Shown piece by piece: positions 27,539 to 36,540 of a DNA stretch of 64,000 nt. A model generated the notes under the pieces. It was not told the origin of the DNA, searched no databases, and worked only from the letters and a program-made list of their open reading frames with translations. A program made the position numbers and the translations under genes. The stretch is from NCBI RefSeq assembly GCF_014638355.1, contig NZ_BMFK01000005.1, positions 62,001 to 126,000 of the forward strand, in the 5' to 3' direction. This DNA is from Priestia taiwanensis (GTDB taxonomy: Bacteria; Bacillota; Bacilli; Bacillales; Bacillaceae_G). Within the stretch, counting starts at the first letter, position 1. Each line of letters starts with the position of its first letter.

Positions 27539-27611
27539 GTCCGCTCTCCTTTCCTCACTCTATCTTCCGTCTATTTCCACACCCTCCTTTCTGACTCCTG
27601 CATGAATCCAT

Positions 27612-27640
27612 AAGAAAAACGACCTTTCACTAGGTCGTTT
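27612..27640 (-). terminator. Terminator of tatA
   Basis: 9-bp stem AAACGACCT / AGGTCGTTT starting at the tatA stop, followed on the minus strand by TTTTCTTATG. Confidence 0.75.
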
Positions 27641-27833
27641 ATTTTTGAATTGCATCTTTTACTTCTTTTGCTTCTTCTTTTATTTCATCTGTTAAATTGC
27701 CAGTCGCTTTTTTAAATTCTTTTAACATATTACCGAATGAACGCCCCAACTCTGGTAACTTTTGTGGCCCAAAGACAATAAGCGCAAGAATTAAAATAAG
27801 AATTAAACCCGGGATCCCAATATTAGAGAACAT
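27639..27833 (-). CDS. tatA: Twin-arginine translocase subunit TatA
   Basis: 64-residue TatA/TatE-type protein: one membrane helix ([17 protein letters not shown]), the hinge [14 protein letters not shown], an amphipathic helix ([17 protein letters not shown]) and a charged Lys/Glu tail. It forms the Tat pore with TatC, which is not in the window. The ATG at 27833 has AAGGAGGGGATCGG upstream; longer reading to 27902 is not supported by a ribosome site. It stands alone upstream of the SelA-like gene with a terminator between them. Confidence 0.93.
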   Translation of the reverse strand: MFSNIGIPGLILILILALIVFGPQKLPELGRSFGNMLKEFKKATGNLTDEIKEEAKEVKDAIQK

Positions 27834-28220
27834 CCCGATCCCCTCCTTTTTTGTATTAAAAATAGCTCCTATGAAAGAGTATTCCCTTCCCTTTTCCATC
27901 ATACCATGAACAGATAGAAACTACCCGTTCACTCTCTTCCTCTTATTTTACCAGAAAGTAACCTTTTCTACACAATTTCACGATACTGTCGAACGGTGAC
28001 CATTCTACTACTATATGCTACTTCTTTTTCCTATATTCCTTCTAATTTCGGCATATTTTTTGCTCATATGTGTACAAGCACTCTCTCACTTCGACTAAAT
28101 ATAAGACAATGTTACATTTATTTTACAGTTTCTTAACATCTCAACTAAACAGATTTTTTTATTGCTAATTTGTGGTATAAAGAATATAGCAAACTAAGAA
28201 GAAGAAGGGTGTATGAACTA
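27834..28220. other. Intergenic region between divergent tatA and NlpC/P60 genes
   Basis: 387 bp without a supported gene. It holds the tatA promoter region on the minus strand and, nearer the right end, TTACAT-TTACAG-TTAACA direct repeats (28112-28138) before the NlpC/P60 gene. The rest is AT-rich with no other structure seen. Confidence 0.5.
28112..28138 (+). promoter_or_regulatory. PhoP-box-like direct repeats before the NlpC/P60 gene
   Basis: TTACAT (28112-28117), TTACAG (28123-28128, 11-bp step) and TTAACA (28133-28138, 10-bp step). The last hexamer is the exact B. subtilis PhoP consensus. The distance to the likely -10 (TATAAAG near 28176) is longer than usual, so the assignment is weaker than at 21602. 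Confidence 0.4.
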
Positions 28221-29360
28221 ATGAAAGGTAAACGCATAATTTGTTCGTCAATTTTAGCAGGTGTTATGATGTTCTCTTCTTTTGCTCCAGTGGCAAAAGC
28301 GGATAATGAGAAAGAACAATTACAACAACAAATTAACTTACAAAAAGAAGAAGCTAATGCTATTACAAAAGAAATGAATGACTTGAAGACAGAAGTCGAA
28401 GCAGTAGACAAAGATATTAAAGAAAATCAATCCACATTAGCTACTACACAAAAGGACATCGAAGTCACAGAAGCTGATATTCAAAAGAAATTAAAAGAAA
28501 TCGAAGAGTTAGAGAAACAAATCGAAGCTCGTACAGACATTTTAAAAAAGCGTGTTTCTGCTTTACAAACAGGTGATAAAACAGACTTAGTTGTTGATGT
28601 ATTATTAAACTCTGAAAATATTGCAGATATGTTCAGTCGTCTTGATTCATTAACACTTATTTTCCAATCTGATGAAGAGATTATGAAACAATTAGATCGT
28701 GATCAGAAGAAAGTAGAAGAAGAAAAAGCACTTGTTGAAGCGAAAAAGAACGACTTAGTGAAATACGAAGAGTTATTACAAGCGAAGAAACAAGAATTAG
28801 AAGATAACAAAAAGAAGAAAAACGATGTATTAGCAACGTTACAAGCTAAGTTAGAGAAAATCGTCAATGAAATGGAATCTTCGACGAACCAATTAGACCA
28901 ATTAAACATGGAAGAACAATTACAACGTCAGGCACTTTTCGTTCAAAGTAGCCAAGAAGATGTTGAAAATGAGGCTCCTGTAAATAAACAACCAACACAA
29001 CAGCCAACAACACCTCCTGCTAGTGGTGGCGTTATTGGAAAAGCAATGGCCCAATTAGGTAAACCATATATTTGGGGTTCTGCTGGTCCACGTGGATTTG
29101 ACTGCTCAGGATTTATTTCTTATGTATATGGTGTAGGTCGTACAAATGTTGTAGGATATTGGGGACAGGTACAAAAGATTTCTTCTCCTCAACCTGGTGA
29201 CTTAGTATTCTTCCAGAATACATACAAAAAAGGTCCTTCTCACATCGGCGTTTATATTGGAAACAATCAAATGGTTCACGCTGGTGATAAAGGAATTGCT
29301 GTCTCAAACCTTAGTAGTTCATACAATAAAAAACACTTCTTAGGATACGGTCGATTCTAA
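28221..29360 (+). CDS. Secreted NlpC/P60 peptidoglycan hydrolase with N-terminal coiled coil
   Basis: 379-residue secreted endopeptidase. It has a signal peptide (about 1-26, IICSSILAGVMMFSSFAPVAKA), a long coiled coil (about 27-245, rich in Lys/Glu/Gln) like CwlO/PcsB, a Pro/Thr/Gln linker, and a C-terminal NlpC/P60 domain (about 268-379). The catalytic Cys is in GFDCSGFISYVYG, with His in PSHIGVYIGNNQMVHAG. In this class the coiled coil mediates control by FtsEX-like partners. The ATG at 28221 is chosen because it starts a good signal peptide. It likely cuts D-Glu-diamino acid bonds during elongation or separation. Confidence 0.93.
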   Translation: MKGKRIICSSILAGVMMFSSFAPVAKADNEKEQLQQQINLQKEEANAITKEMNDLKTEVEAVDKDIKENQSTLATTQKDIEVTEADIQKKLKEIEELEKQIEARTDILKKRVSALQTGDKTDLVVDVLLNSENIADMFSRLDSLTLIFQSDEEIMKQLDRDQKKVEEEKALVEAKKNDLVKYEELLQAKKQELEDNKKKKNDVLATLQAKLEKIVNEMESSTNQLDQLNMEEQLQRQALFVQSSQEDVENEAPVNKQPTQQPTTPPASGGVIGKAMAQLGKPYIWGSAGPRGFDCSGFISYVYGVGRTNVVGYWGQVQKISSPQPGDLVFFQNTYKKGPSHIGVYIGNNQMVHAGDKGIAVSNLSSSYNKKHFLGYGRF

Positions 29361-29377
29361 TATAGATAGAATCATAT

Positions 29378-29426
29378 AAAAATAGGGTCTAATCATTACG
29401 TAATGTAAAGATTAGACCCTATTTTT
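29378..29426. terminator. Strong bidirectional terminator
   Basis: 17-bp perfect arms AAAAATAGGGTCTAATC / GATTAGACCCTATTTTT with a 15-nt loop, between the NlpC/P60 gene and the 36-residue peptide genes. Confidence 0.92.
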
Positions 29427-29434
29427 CATATTGT

Positions 29435-29545
29435 TTATAACGTAATCGACGCAAGTACATTTACTACTACTCCTAACACGATTGCTGCTCCTACTAATCC
29501 GAAGAACTCTCCTGCACTGTATTTCATAATTTGTTCTGTTTGCAT
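29435..29545 (-). CDS. 36-residue hydrophobic peptide (second of a paralogous pair)
   Basis: Short gene: N-terminal MQTEQIMKYSAGEFFG, then an uncharged hydrophobic helix with core VGAAIVLGVVVNVL and end ASITL. The ribosome site AAAGGAGAGAG lies about 8 nt before the ATG at 29545. It shares a G-(A/G)-A-I-V-L-G-x-V-V core with the peptide encoded 31 bp upstream, and both are exactly 36 residues. No leader motif, lipobox or cysteine is present. It could be a membrane-acting peptide (leaderless bacteriocin, toxin or small membrane modulator); no family is recognised. Confidence 0.7.
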   Translation of the reverse strand: MQTEQIMKYSAGEFFGLVGAAIVLGVVVNVLASITL

Positions 29546-29576
29546 ATTCACTCTCTCCTTTTCTATTTATCTTATA

Positions 29577-29687
29577 TTACAGAATTGTTACTAAGAAACT
29601 AACTACTGTACCTAATACGATTGCTCCACCTAATACTCCTACGAAATCCATTGCTCCGAATACTACCATTTCTTGTTTGTTTTCCAT
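29577..29687 (-). CDS. 36-residue hydrophobic peptide (first of a paralogous pair)
   Basis: Short gene: N-terminal MENKQEMVVFGAMDF, then a hydrophobic helix with core GGAIVLGTVVSFLVTIL to the C-terminus. AAAGGTGGAA is 5-9 nt before the ATG at 29687. Translation signals, equal length and the shared core with the peptide at 29435-29545 argue that both are real genes. The two should be co-transcribed from the repeat-bearing promoter region at 29754-29792 and end at the 29378 terminator. Confidence 0.7.
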   Translation of the reverse strand: MENKQEMVVFGAMDFVGVLGGAIVLGTVVSFLVTIL

Positions 29688-29753
29688 TTTCTATTCCACC
29701 TTTATGTATATTTTTTGTCTTCTTTCTATAACACTTTGTTTCTATTAAGTTAT

Positions 29754-29792
29754 GTTATAGTAACAAAAGTAATCTTTGTAACATTAATGTAA
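29754..29792 (-). promoter_or_regulatory. PhoP-like direct repeats and -10 before the 36-residue peptide pair
   Basis: On the minus strand TTACAT (29792-29787) and TTACAA (29781-29776) are 11 bp apart, and TATAAC (29759-29754) is 16 bp after the second, so the second repeat overlaps the -35 position. The same TTACAW repeats occur at 28112 and 45290. Confidence 0.4.
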
Positions 29793-29852
29793 CATAAGAA
29801 AAATAAAAAAACAAGCCTTCTGCAATAGAAAACTTGTTTTTTTATTTCATTT

Positions 29853-32036
29853 TTATTTCAATTTAAGTTGAGCAAGTTTCTCTGCTAGTACCGAATTAAA
29901 CGGCTCGTCGTTTTGTTGGTTTTTCATATACTTTGCAACATCTCGTTTTGAAACATTTTTGTTTTTGTCGTTCTTTTTACGTTCATTGAATGTAGATAGT
30001 TTCTCTTTATGGCGACAACCAACACCGACACATACGAATACTTGGGCATCACCTTCACCACGTAGCTCCAATCGTTTGTAACATTTCGGACAACGTGCAT
30101 TCGTTACTTTTGATACTCCTTTACGATAACCACATTCTCTGTCTTGGCAAACTAGCATTTTACCTTTCTTACCGTTTACTTCTAATAAAAACTTTTCACA
30201 ATCCGGACATTTCTTACTTGTTACATTATCGTGCTTAAACTTCTTACTACCATTTTTAATTTCTTGTACAACTTTTTTTGCGTATTGTGTCATGTCTGTT
30301 ACAAAAGCTTGCTTACGTAGAGAACCTTTTGCAATCATACTCAATTTCTGCTCCCACTGTGCTGTCAAAGTAGGAGATTTCAGTTCATCCGGCACAAGGG
30401 AGAGCAATTGTGTTCCTTTTGACGTAATGAAAATATCTTTCCCTTTCTTTTCAAGCAAGAAGCTATTGAATAACTTTTCGATGATGTCAGCACGTGTTGC
30501 AACTGTACCAAGGCCACCTGTTTCGCCAATTGTTTTCTTCAATTCTTTGCTTTCGCCAGCCATATACTTTGCTGGATTTTCCATTGCTGATAGCAACGTC
30601 GCTTCTGTGAATAGTGCAGGTGGCTTTGTTTCTCCTTGTGTTTGTACAAGTGACGCTACACGCAGTGCCGTTCCTTTTTCTATTCCTGGTAACTGCTGAT
30701 CATCCGTATCTTGCTCGTCGAAAGAATTATCATATATTTCTTTCCACCCTTGCTTTATAATGCGCTTTCCTTTTGCACTGAAGCGCTGGTCACCAATCAT
30801 TGCCGTAATAGTTGTTTGTTCATATTCAAATGCAGGCGAAAGCACCGCTAAGAAACGCTTTACAACTAAATCATATATTTTACGCTCTTTATCACTTAAA
30901 GATTGTAATACAACACTTTCCTCTGTTGGAATAATCGCATGGTGATCTGATACTTTCTCATTATTCACAAATGATTTATTCGCTTTAATTGGCTGCATCA
31001 CTAACTTATTTACATGTTTTTTATACGGTGCTGCTGCACATGCATGCAAACGGTCTTTTAACGTATCAACAATATCAGAAGATAAGTATCGTGAATCAGT
31101 CCGTGGATACGTTAATACTTTATGTGTTTCATATAACTTCTGCATAATTGATAATGTTTCTTTCGCAGAATAACTGAACAGCTTATTCGCGTCACGCTGT
31201 AATTCCGTTAAATCGTATAAAAGTGGTGCATATGTTTTCTTCAAGGACTTTGATACTTCTTTTACTGTCATTTCTTTTCCTTGTAATGAATCCATTAACT
31301 GATCACAGCTTGCTTTATCAAATGTTTTTGTATCATTTGTTTTCGCATCTTGCCACGTAAATCGAATATTGTCTGTTTTCGCTGTGATGCCGTAGAAAGG
31401 TTTCGGCTTAAAGTTCTTGATTTCTTCTGCTCGCGTTGCAATCATTGCTAATGTTGGTGTTTGTACCCTTCCACATGATAGCTGGGCATTATGCTGACAT
31501 GTTAATGCTCGCGTTGCATTAATTCCTACTAACCAATCTGCTTCTGCACGCGCCACCGCAGCTGCATATAAATTTTCATACTTCTTTCCGTCCTCTAAAC
31601 GTCGGAATCCTTCCTTAATCGCTTTATCTGTGACAGATGAAATCCATAGTCGCTTTACAGACTTTGTTACACGTGCTTTTTCTAAAATCCATCTTGCAAC
31701 AAGTTCTCCTTCACGTCCTGCATCCGTTGCGATAATAATTTCTTTTACATCTTGACGATTCATTAAAGACTTCACCGTTTGGAATTGCTTGTTCGTCTTC
31801 TTAATCGTTACTAATTTAAGAGGAGAGGGTAGCATCGGTAGGTCCTCAATACGCCATGCTTTATATTTCGCATCATACACCTCTGGATCCGCTAGTGTGA
31901 CTAAATGACCGAACGCCCATGTCACAATATACTTATCCCCTTCCATATAACCGTTTCCTTGCTTATGGCATTGTAAAACGCGCGCTATATCTTTACCGAC
32001 AGACGGTTTCTCTGCTAATACTACTGCTTTACTCAT
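29853..32036 (-). CDS. topB: DNA topoisomerase III TopB
   Basis: 727-residue type IA topoisomerase that relaxes or decatenates single-stranded-containing DNA. The Toprim domain (1-140) has AEKPSVGKDIARVL with catalytic Glu and IIATDAGREGELVARWI. The active-site Tyr310 is in TYPRTDSRYLSSD. The C-terminus carries two Cys4 zinc-ribbon-like segments (CPDCEKFLLEVNGKKGKMLVC, CPKCYKRLELRG ... CVGVGCRH), typical of the B. cereus-group TopB, then a basic tail. It is monocistronic. Chromosomal rather than plasmid context argues against a conjugative-element TopB. Confidence 0.96.
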   Translation of the reverse strand: MSKAVVLAEKPSVGKDIARVLQCHKQGNGYMEGDKYIVTWAFGHLVTLADPEVYDAKYKAWRIEDLPMLPSPLKLVTIKKTNKQFQTVKSLMNRQDVKEIIIATDAGREGELVARWILEKARVTKSVKRLWISSVTDKAIKEGFRRLEDGKKYENLYAAAVARAEADWLVGINATRALTCQHNAQLSCGRVQTPTLAMIATRAEEIKNFKPKPFYGITAKTDNIRFTWQDAKTNDTKTFDKASCDQLMDSLQGKEMTVKEVSKSLKKTYAPLLYDLTELQRDANKLFSYSAKETLSIMQKLYETHKVLTYPRTDSRYLSSDIVDTLKDRLHACAAAPYKKHVNKLVMQPIKANKSFVNNEKVSDHHAIIPTEESVVLQSLSDKERKIYDLVVKRFLAVLSPAFEYEQTTITAMIGDQRFSAKGKRIIKQGWKEIYDNSFDEQDTDDQQLPGIEKGTALRVASLVQTQGETKPPALFTEATLLSAMENPAKYMAGESKELKKTIGETGGLGTVATRADIIEKLFNSFLLEKKGKDIFITSKGTQLLSLVPDELKSPTLTAQWEQKLSMIAKGSLRKQAFVTDMTQYAKKVVQEIKNGSKKFKHDNVTSKKCPDCEKFLLEVNGKKGKMLVCQDRECGYRKGVSKVTNARCPKCYKRLELRGEGDAQVFVCVGVGCRHKEKLSTFNERKKNDKNKNVSKRDVAKYMKNQQNDEPFNSVLAEKLAQLKLK

Positions 32037-32104
32037 TGAATAAATTCCTTTCTCTCGTGCATTTTTTCTTTCATCTGCTATCTATTGTACCATACGAAAG
32101 AAAA

Positions 32105-32138
32105 GACAAAAAAATCCCTCTATGTATAAGAGGGATTT
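32105..32138 (-). terminator. Terminator of the amino-acid permease gene
   Basis: Stem AAATCCCTCT / AGAGGGATTT followed by TTTTTTTGTC on the minus strand. Confidence 0.85.
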
Positions 32139-32144
32139 CGTCTA

Positions 32145-33587
32145 TTAATTTGCTTCTTTATATTTACCATTCGTTCTCTTAGCGATAAGTGGAAGGATTA
32201 AGCCCAAACCAATCAAGATAAACGGTGTCAAAACATTTAAAGCTAATTGGAAGTACCACTCACTCGTAAATGCTTCTACTTTCGGGAACATACCCATTAA
32301 GCAGGCGAACGCTGTAAATACAAAACACCATAAACCAATAAAGAAACCAATCTTATTATTCTTCACAAATTTATATTCTGATCCGAATTTATCAATTGCC
32401 TTCACTAATGCCATATACGCCAGGAACACCCATAAGTAACGAAGCGGCATTACAATAGAGTTTAAATCTAATAACCAGTTAAATAAAGAATTCATGTTAC
32501 CAATACCAAACACCGGAACAATAATTAAAATACTTACTAATACTGCTGTCATGATATACCCGTTAATTGGCGTACCATTTTTATTTGTTTTTGTTAATCC
32601 TCTTGGAACATAACGATCATCTGCATCTGCTAATAATACTTTCAATGGCGCATCAATAGAGAATGCTAACGCTGAAATTTGCGCTAATGTATTCGCAACA
32701 GCATATAAAAGTAAGAAGAAATTACCGAATCCATAATACTCCCCTAACATTTGAAATGCATAATATTGACCATTCATCTTTAAATCAGCTGGAATATTAT
32801 TCGCATCAAATAAAATCCCCATGGCAAATGAACCTAATAAGGCACAAAGTGCGACCATTCCTGCTAAGACAAGCATTCCTTTAGGGAACTCTCTTGTTGG
32901 ATTTTTTGTATTGTTTACGTATGGTGATATTTTCTCACAACCACCTACTGCAAACACCAACATCGAAATAGTCGTAAAATATGCGAAGTTGAAATCTGGA
33001 ATAAATGTATCTACACTCATATTTTCAGTAGCGACCTTAATATCGGTCATCATTGGAGCTGATACCGCCAATACAATAAATAAGAGCGACATAATAAACA
33101 TCGCGATACCAGCGACTGTTCCAATTCGCTTTAAAGAGGAAATACCTTTTGAAGAAATCCATAAGAAAAATAAAAAGACAACTAAACAAATAACCTGTAA
33201 AACGAGAGGTGAAAATTCTTTTACGAAACTTCCATCTCCTTTAATTACCCACCCTAATGCAATCATAATGCCTTGTGGCTTTTGGGCAAGATATGGAATA
33301 TGAACAACCCAATATGTCCACGCTGCTAAATATGCGAGCGTCGGCCCCATTGTTTCTTTAATCCATGTACTTACTCCACCACGTCCATCCTTAAATGTTG
33401 ATCCCAGCTGTCCAACCATTAAAGCGTACGGTACAAAATATAACGCAATAATTAATATCCAAGATGTCACAACTGTCAATCCTTGATTGGCATAGTTGTT
33501 TACTACATTACCGAACCCCCAAACAGATACAAAGGCCATTAATGCAATGTTATACCATCTCAAATTCCTAGCTTCCGCATTGCTCAT
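32145..33587 (-). CDS. APC-family amino acid permease (glutamate/GABA antiporter type)
   Basis: 480-residue membrane protein with about 12 helices. The first helix has the APC consensus region ALMAFVSVWGFGNVVNNYANQG, and the loop GGVSTWIKETMGPTLAYLAAWTYWVVHIPYL after helix 2 is also family-typical. It ends IGLGLILPLIAKRTNGKYKEAN with a basic cytoplasmic tail. It is most like the glutamate:GABA/YjeM branch, but the substrate is not certain. No decarboxylase gene is nearby, so an acid-resistance role is not supported by context. It has its own promoter region (33588-33724, AT-rich) and terminator. Confidence 0.88.
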   Translation of the reverse strand: MSNAEARNLRWYNIALMAFVSVWGFGNVVNNYANQGLTVVTSWILIIALYFVPYALMVGQLGSTFKDGRGGVSTWIKETMGPTLAYLAAWTYWVVHIPYLAQKPQGIMIALGWVIKGDGSFVKEFSPLVLQVICLVVFLFFLWISSKGISSLKRIGTVAGIAMFIMSLLFIVLAVSAPMMTDIKVATENMSVDTFIPDFNFAYFTTISMLVFAVGGCEKISPYVNNTKNPTREFPKGMLVLAGMVALCALLGSFAMGILFDANNIPADLKMNGQYYAFQMLGEYYGFGNFFLLLYAVANTLAQISALAFSIDAPLKVLLADADDRYVPRGLTKTNKNGTPINGYIMTAVLVSILIIVPVFGIGNMNSLFNWLLDLNSIVMPLRYLWVFLAYMALVKAIDKFGSEYKFVKNNKIGFFIGLWCFVFTAFACLMGMFPKVEAFTSEWYFQLALNVLTPFILIGLGLILPLIAKRTNGKYKEAN

Positions 33588-33724
33588 TATGAAGAAATCT
33601 CCCTTCTACTTATCTAAATCATTTATTTATAATATTACCTTTATACATTATTATAAAATAGTTTATATATATATATTTAACATGATTAATTCCTAAAACT
33701 TTCACAAATTCATTGTATCTACAT

Positions 33725-33764
33725 AAAAAAAGAACAACCTATATGTGCAATGGTTGCTCTTTTT
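33725..33764 (-). terminator. Terminator after the oxidoreductase gene
   Basis: Stem AAAAAGAaCAACC / GGTTGCTCTTTTT, 5 nt past the stop at 33769, with T-run on the minus strand. Confidence 0.8.
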
Positions 33765-33768
33765 CGCT

Positions 33769-34758
33769 TTATTTATTCGTATCTGCTGGGAAAACTAATC
33801 CGACTTGTTTTCGTGATTCTTCTAGAAGGTTCATTACAATCATCGAATGTTTGTGTGAATTAATGGACGATTGCTGTGATTCAGATTGCACAAGTGAAAT
33901 AAATTCTTCTACTTCATAACGCATAATATTTGTCTCTTGTGGCACTGTAATGTCTTCAACTCGACCATCACGATAACGAATTTCTATTTTCGTAGGCGTG
34001 TTAATATGGTCGATTACAATCGTTCCTTCTTCTCCTTGAATTTCAGATGGCAAATGGGAGTTTGTAATTTTTGAATACATGAGGACACCTTCCATTTCCT
34101 CATACGTCGCTAACATACTTCCCTCACCGTCGACACCCGAGTCTAACATGAAAGCATTGGCTTTAATAGCCATTGGTTCACCAAATAACACAACCATCGG
34201 ATACACGCAATAAATACCGATATCCATAAGTGATCCATTCGAGAATGTTGGATTAAATGCATTCAGAACCGTTCCTTGCTTATACTTATCATAACGAGAT
34301 GAATATTGACAAAACTGTGCAAAGTAGCGACGTACTTTGCCGATTTTTGACAAGTTATCAAGGATACTTTTAAAGTTCGGGGTCATCGTTGACATCATCG
34401 CTTCCATTAACACAACATTATGTTTCCTCGCTGTATCAATCATTTTTTGTAATTCAGCTGTATTAGAAGCGATTGCTTTCTCACATAAGACATGTTTTCC
34501 ATGTTCCATGCATACAATTGCTTGTTCAGCATGCAAAGCATTCGGACTTGCGATGTATACTGCATCGATGGTGTCACTCGCTACCATTTCTTCTATATTC
34601 GTATAAATATGTTCCACTTCATATTTATCTGCAAACGCGCGTGCTGTTTCTTCTTTTCTTGAATAAACAGCTGCAAGATTAAAACCTTCTACCGTCTTTG
34701 CTGCTTCTAACAATGTTTCTGTTATTTTATTTGTACCGATAATTCCAAAACGCACCAT
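33769..34758 (-). CDS. Gfo/Idh/MocA family NAD(P)-dependent oxidoreductase
   Basis: 329-residue dehydrogenase. The Rossmann start is VRFGIIGTNKITETLLEA, then AVYIASPNALHAEQ and VLCEKAIASNTAEL, the position of the usual EKP motif with Ala instead of Pro. A C-terminal alpha/beta substrate domain has NPTFSNGSLMDIGIYCVYP with the conserved Asp-His-like GxYxxY region. Substrates in this family are sugars or inositol-like compounds; none can be named here. I prefer the ATG at 34758 (GGGGGC 6 nt upstream) to that at 34764. It follows the epimerase gene by 80 bp on the same strand. Confidence 0.88.
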   Translation of the reverse strand: MVRFGIIGTNKITETLLEAAKTVEGFNLAAVYSRKEETARAFADKYEVEHIYTNIEEMVASDTIDAVYIASPNALHAEQAIVCMEHGKHVLCEKAIASNTAELQKMIDTARKHNVVLMEAMMSTMTPNFKSILDNLSKIGKVRRYFAQFCQYSSRYDKYKQGTVLNAFNPTFSNGSLMDIGIYCVYPMVVLFGEPMAIKANAFMLDSGVDGEGSMLATYEEMEGVLMYSKITNSHLPSEIQGEEGTIVIDHINTPTKIEIRYRDGRVEDITVPQETNIMRYEVEEFISLVQSESQQSSINSHKHSMIVMNLLEESRKQVGLVFPADTNK

Positions 34759-34838
34759 ATACATGCCCCCATACCTTTTGTTCTTATTCTACTATAATAA
34801 CGCTATCCACCTTATATCTCAAACAAACCATGTATCAT

Positions 34839-35771
34839 TTACGACTGCTGTTGAATGCTTTCTAACGTTTGACGTATCCCTTCTTGATAAGAAGTACAGG
34901 GAAATAGCCCTATTTCTCGCTCATACTTTTCTCCACTTAAAATGACCGGCTCTTCTGTTAAATAGAACATCTCTACTACTTCACGCATATTTTTATTAAA
35001 CATTCCTAACATACGAATAAATCCTTTTTTCACAACAAATGCTTTCTTTTTATATGCGATTATTTCTTGTGCAAGAGAAACTATTTCTGTCCCCGTGATC
35101 AAATCACTAGCTGGTATATTCCAGTTCTGATTATACGTATCGTTACGCAGTGCTAATTCGACTAACGCCCTCGCTCCATCTGGTGTGTAGATATACTCTC
35201 TTGCAATGTGTAAATCCCCTACAAACATTGCACGTTTATTTCGTACAATCTGCTCAAGTGTAAAGTGAAGAAGCGTATTCGTTGCATGTGGACCATAAAA
35301 ATCGGGGAAATGACAAATTAACACATCCACTCCTGATTGTTTCGCCATTTTCTCTAATTGGAGGCGTATCTTTCCTTTCTTTGTATGAGGATTCTTCTGA
35401 ACATCTTCCGTGACTTTCTTACCGTTACTTCTTCCATATGCGTAAATATTGTCTACCATTACTAATTTAGTAGCTCGTTGTTTCGCTACATGTAAAATAT
35501 TCGCTAAAAGCTGTGGTTGTTTATCCGTCCATTCTTCATATGGGACATTAATAGCATGAAAGATGATTTCTACACCTTGTGCCGCTTTCTCTACTTCTTC
35601 AAGATTAAAAACATCTCCTCCAATAATCTCTACAAGCTTTTCCTGCTGAAACAATTGACGTAATTTCTCCTTTCCTCGTGCAAATGCTACAACACTAATT
35701 CCTCTTGCACATAACTCCTTTACAAGTGCATACCCCATGCCGCCAGAAGCTCCTAATACTAATACCTTCAC
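34839..35771 (-). CDS. NAD-dependent epimerase/dehydratase family protein (atypical SDR)
   Basis: 310-residue extended short-chain dehydrogenase. The nucleotide motif is VLVLGASGGMGYALVKELC (4-22). VMVDNIYAYGRSNGKKVTED holds the active-site Tyr region, followed by VDVLICHFPDFYGPHATN. The substrate is unknown. The gene has an upstream copy (35796-35812) of the palindromic operator found before the TetR gene at 35880, so it is a likely target of that repressor and not only a neighbour. Confidence 0.86.
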   Translation of the reverse strand: MKVLVLGASGGMGYALVKELCARGISVVAFARGKEKLRQLFQQEKLVEIIGGDVFNLEEVEKAAQGVEIIFHAINVPYEEWTDKQPQLLANILHVAKQRATKLVMVDNIYAYGRSNGKKVTEDVQKNPHTKKGKIRLQLEKMAKQSGVDVLICHFPDFYGPHATNTLLHFTLEQIVRNKRAMFVGDLHIAREYIYTPDGARALVELALRNDTYNQNWNIPASDLITGTEIVSLAQEIIAYKKKAFVVKKGFIRMLGMFNKNMREVVEMFYLTEEPVILSGEKYEREIGLFPCTSYQEGIRQTLESIQQQS

Positions 35772-35795
35772 CTTTTTTCCTCCTTTTAATTAACC

Positions 35796-35812
35796 ATCGT
35801 TCAATTAATAGT
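35796..35812. promoter_or_regulatory. TetR operator copy before the epimerase gene
   Basis: ATCGTTCAATTAATAGT matches the palindrome ACTGTTTAATTAACAGT upstream of the TetR gene at 13 of 17 positions, including GTT-AATTAA-AGT. It lies 25 bp before the epimerase ATG. Confidence 0.55.
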
Positions 35813-35879
35813 AAAAAAATAATTGTATCGTATATTTATCCTCGTATTCGCAGAAGTATCTCTCCGCGAATACGAAACT

Positions 35880-36467
35880 TTACTTCTCGTTCATTCGAGA
35901 TACAAGTATTTGCATTAAAAAATCCACATGTGCTTCAGCCATTACTTTGATGCCTTCATACGTTTGATCCAATCGACAATAATGTGCAACAAATCCATGC
36001 AATGAAAGGAACACAGACCAAATCTCCTTCAAGTCTATCTTTTTCTCACACAACGTATAAATAGAAGATGCGAATTTGTCATAACTCTTATTAGGACCTT
36101 CTGCGAAATAAGAATGCACAGTCTCATCCTTTAATAGGAACATCATTTCATAATGACTTGGATTCTTAATACCAAATTCGATAAACCCTAATAGAATTCC
36201 CCTTACTTTCACCTTTGAAGGTATCTCTTTATTCAACACATCATCCAGGATTTCCATTAACATAAGAAAATCTTGATCAACAATTGCATAAAATAATTCT
36301 GCTTTGTTTTGAAAATGATAATAAATTGCACCATGGCTATAGTTAAGCTGCTTCGCAATTTGTCTCATTGATGTATGCTGATAACCGTGTTGAACAAATA
36401 AACGTCTCGCTGCCTCTATAATCATGTCTCGCGATAGTTCTTGTGCTACTACTTTTCTTGGGGACAT
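35880..36467 (-). CDS. TetR/AcrR family transcriptional regulator
   Basis: 195-residue repressor. The N-terminal HTH is IIEAARRLFVQHGYQHTSMRQIAKQLNYSHGAIYYHF-like in pattern (about 13-55), with TSMRQIAKQLNYSHGAIYY as recognition region. The ligand domain (about 60-195) is acidic and hydrophobic with no recognisable ligand. The ATG at 36467 is preferred because AAGGTGAAAAAG precedes it; the GTG at 36491 lies within the operator-proximal leader. A perfect palindrome just upstream (36490-36506) suggests autoregulation. Confidence 0.9.
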   Translation of the reverse strand: MSPRKVVAQELSRDMIIEAARRLFVQHGYQHTSMRQIAKQLNYSHGAIYYHFQNKAELFYAIVDQDFLMLMEILDDVLNKEIPSKVKVRGILLGFIEFGIKNPSHYEMMFLLKDETVHSYFAEGPNKSYDKFASSIYTLCEKKIDLKEIWSVFLSLHGFVAHYCRLDQTYEGIKVMAEAHVDFLMQILVSRMNEK

Positions 36468-36489
36468 CTTTTTCACCTTCTTATTGACC

Positions 36490-36506
36490 ACTGTTTAATT
36501 AACAGT
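36490..36506. promoter_or_regulatory. TetR autoregulatory operator
   Basis: ACTGTTTAATTAACAGT: ACTGTT and AACAGT arms, near-perfect palindrome, 23 bp before the TetR ATG. It matches the site before the downstream epimerase gene. Confidence 0.6.
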
Positions 36507-36540
36507 ATATTCTGTTTGTTTCGCTCATGCAACAAATTAT

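Noticed and set aside
29378-29426. Long inverted repeat as a mobile-element end
   Set aside because: Its T-run and A-run flanks and position between convergent genes make it a bidirectional terminator.
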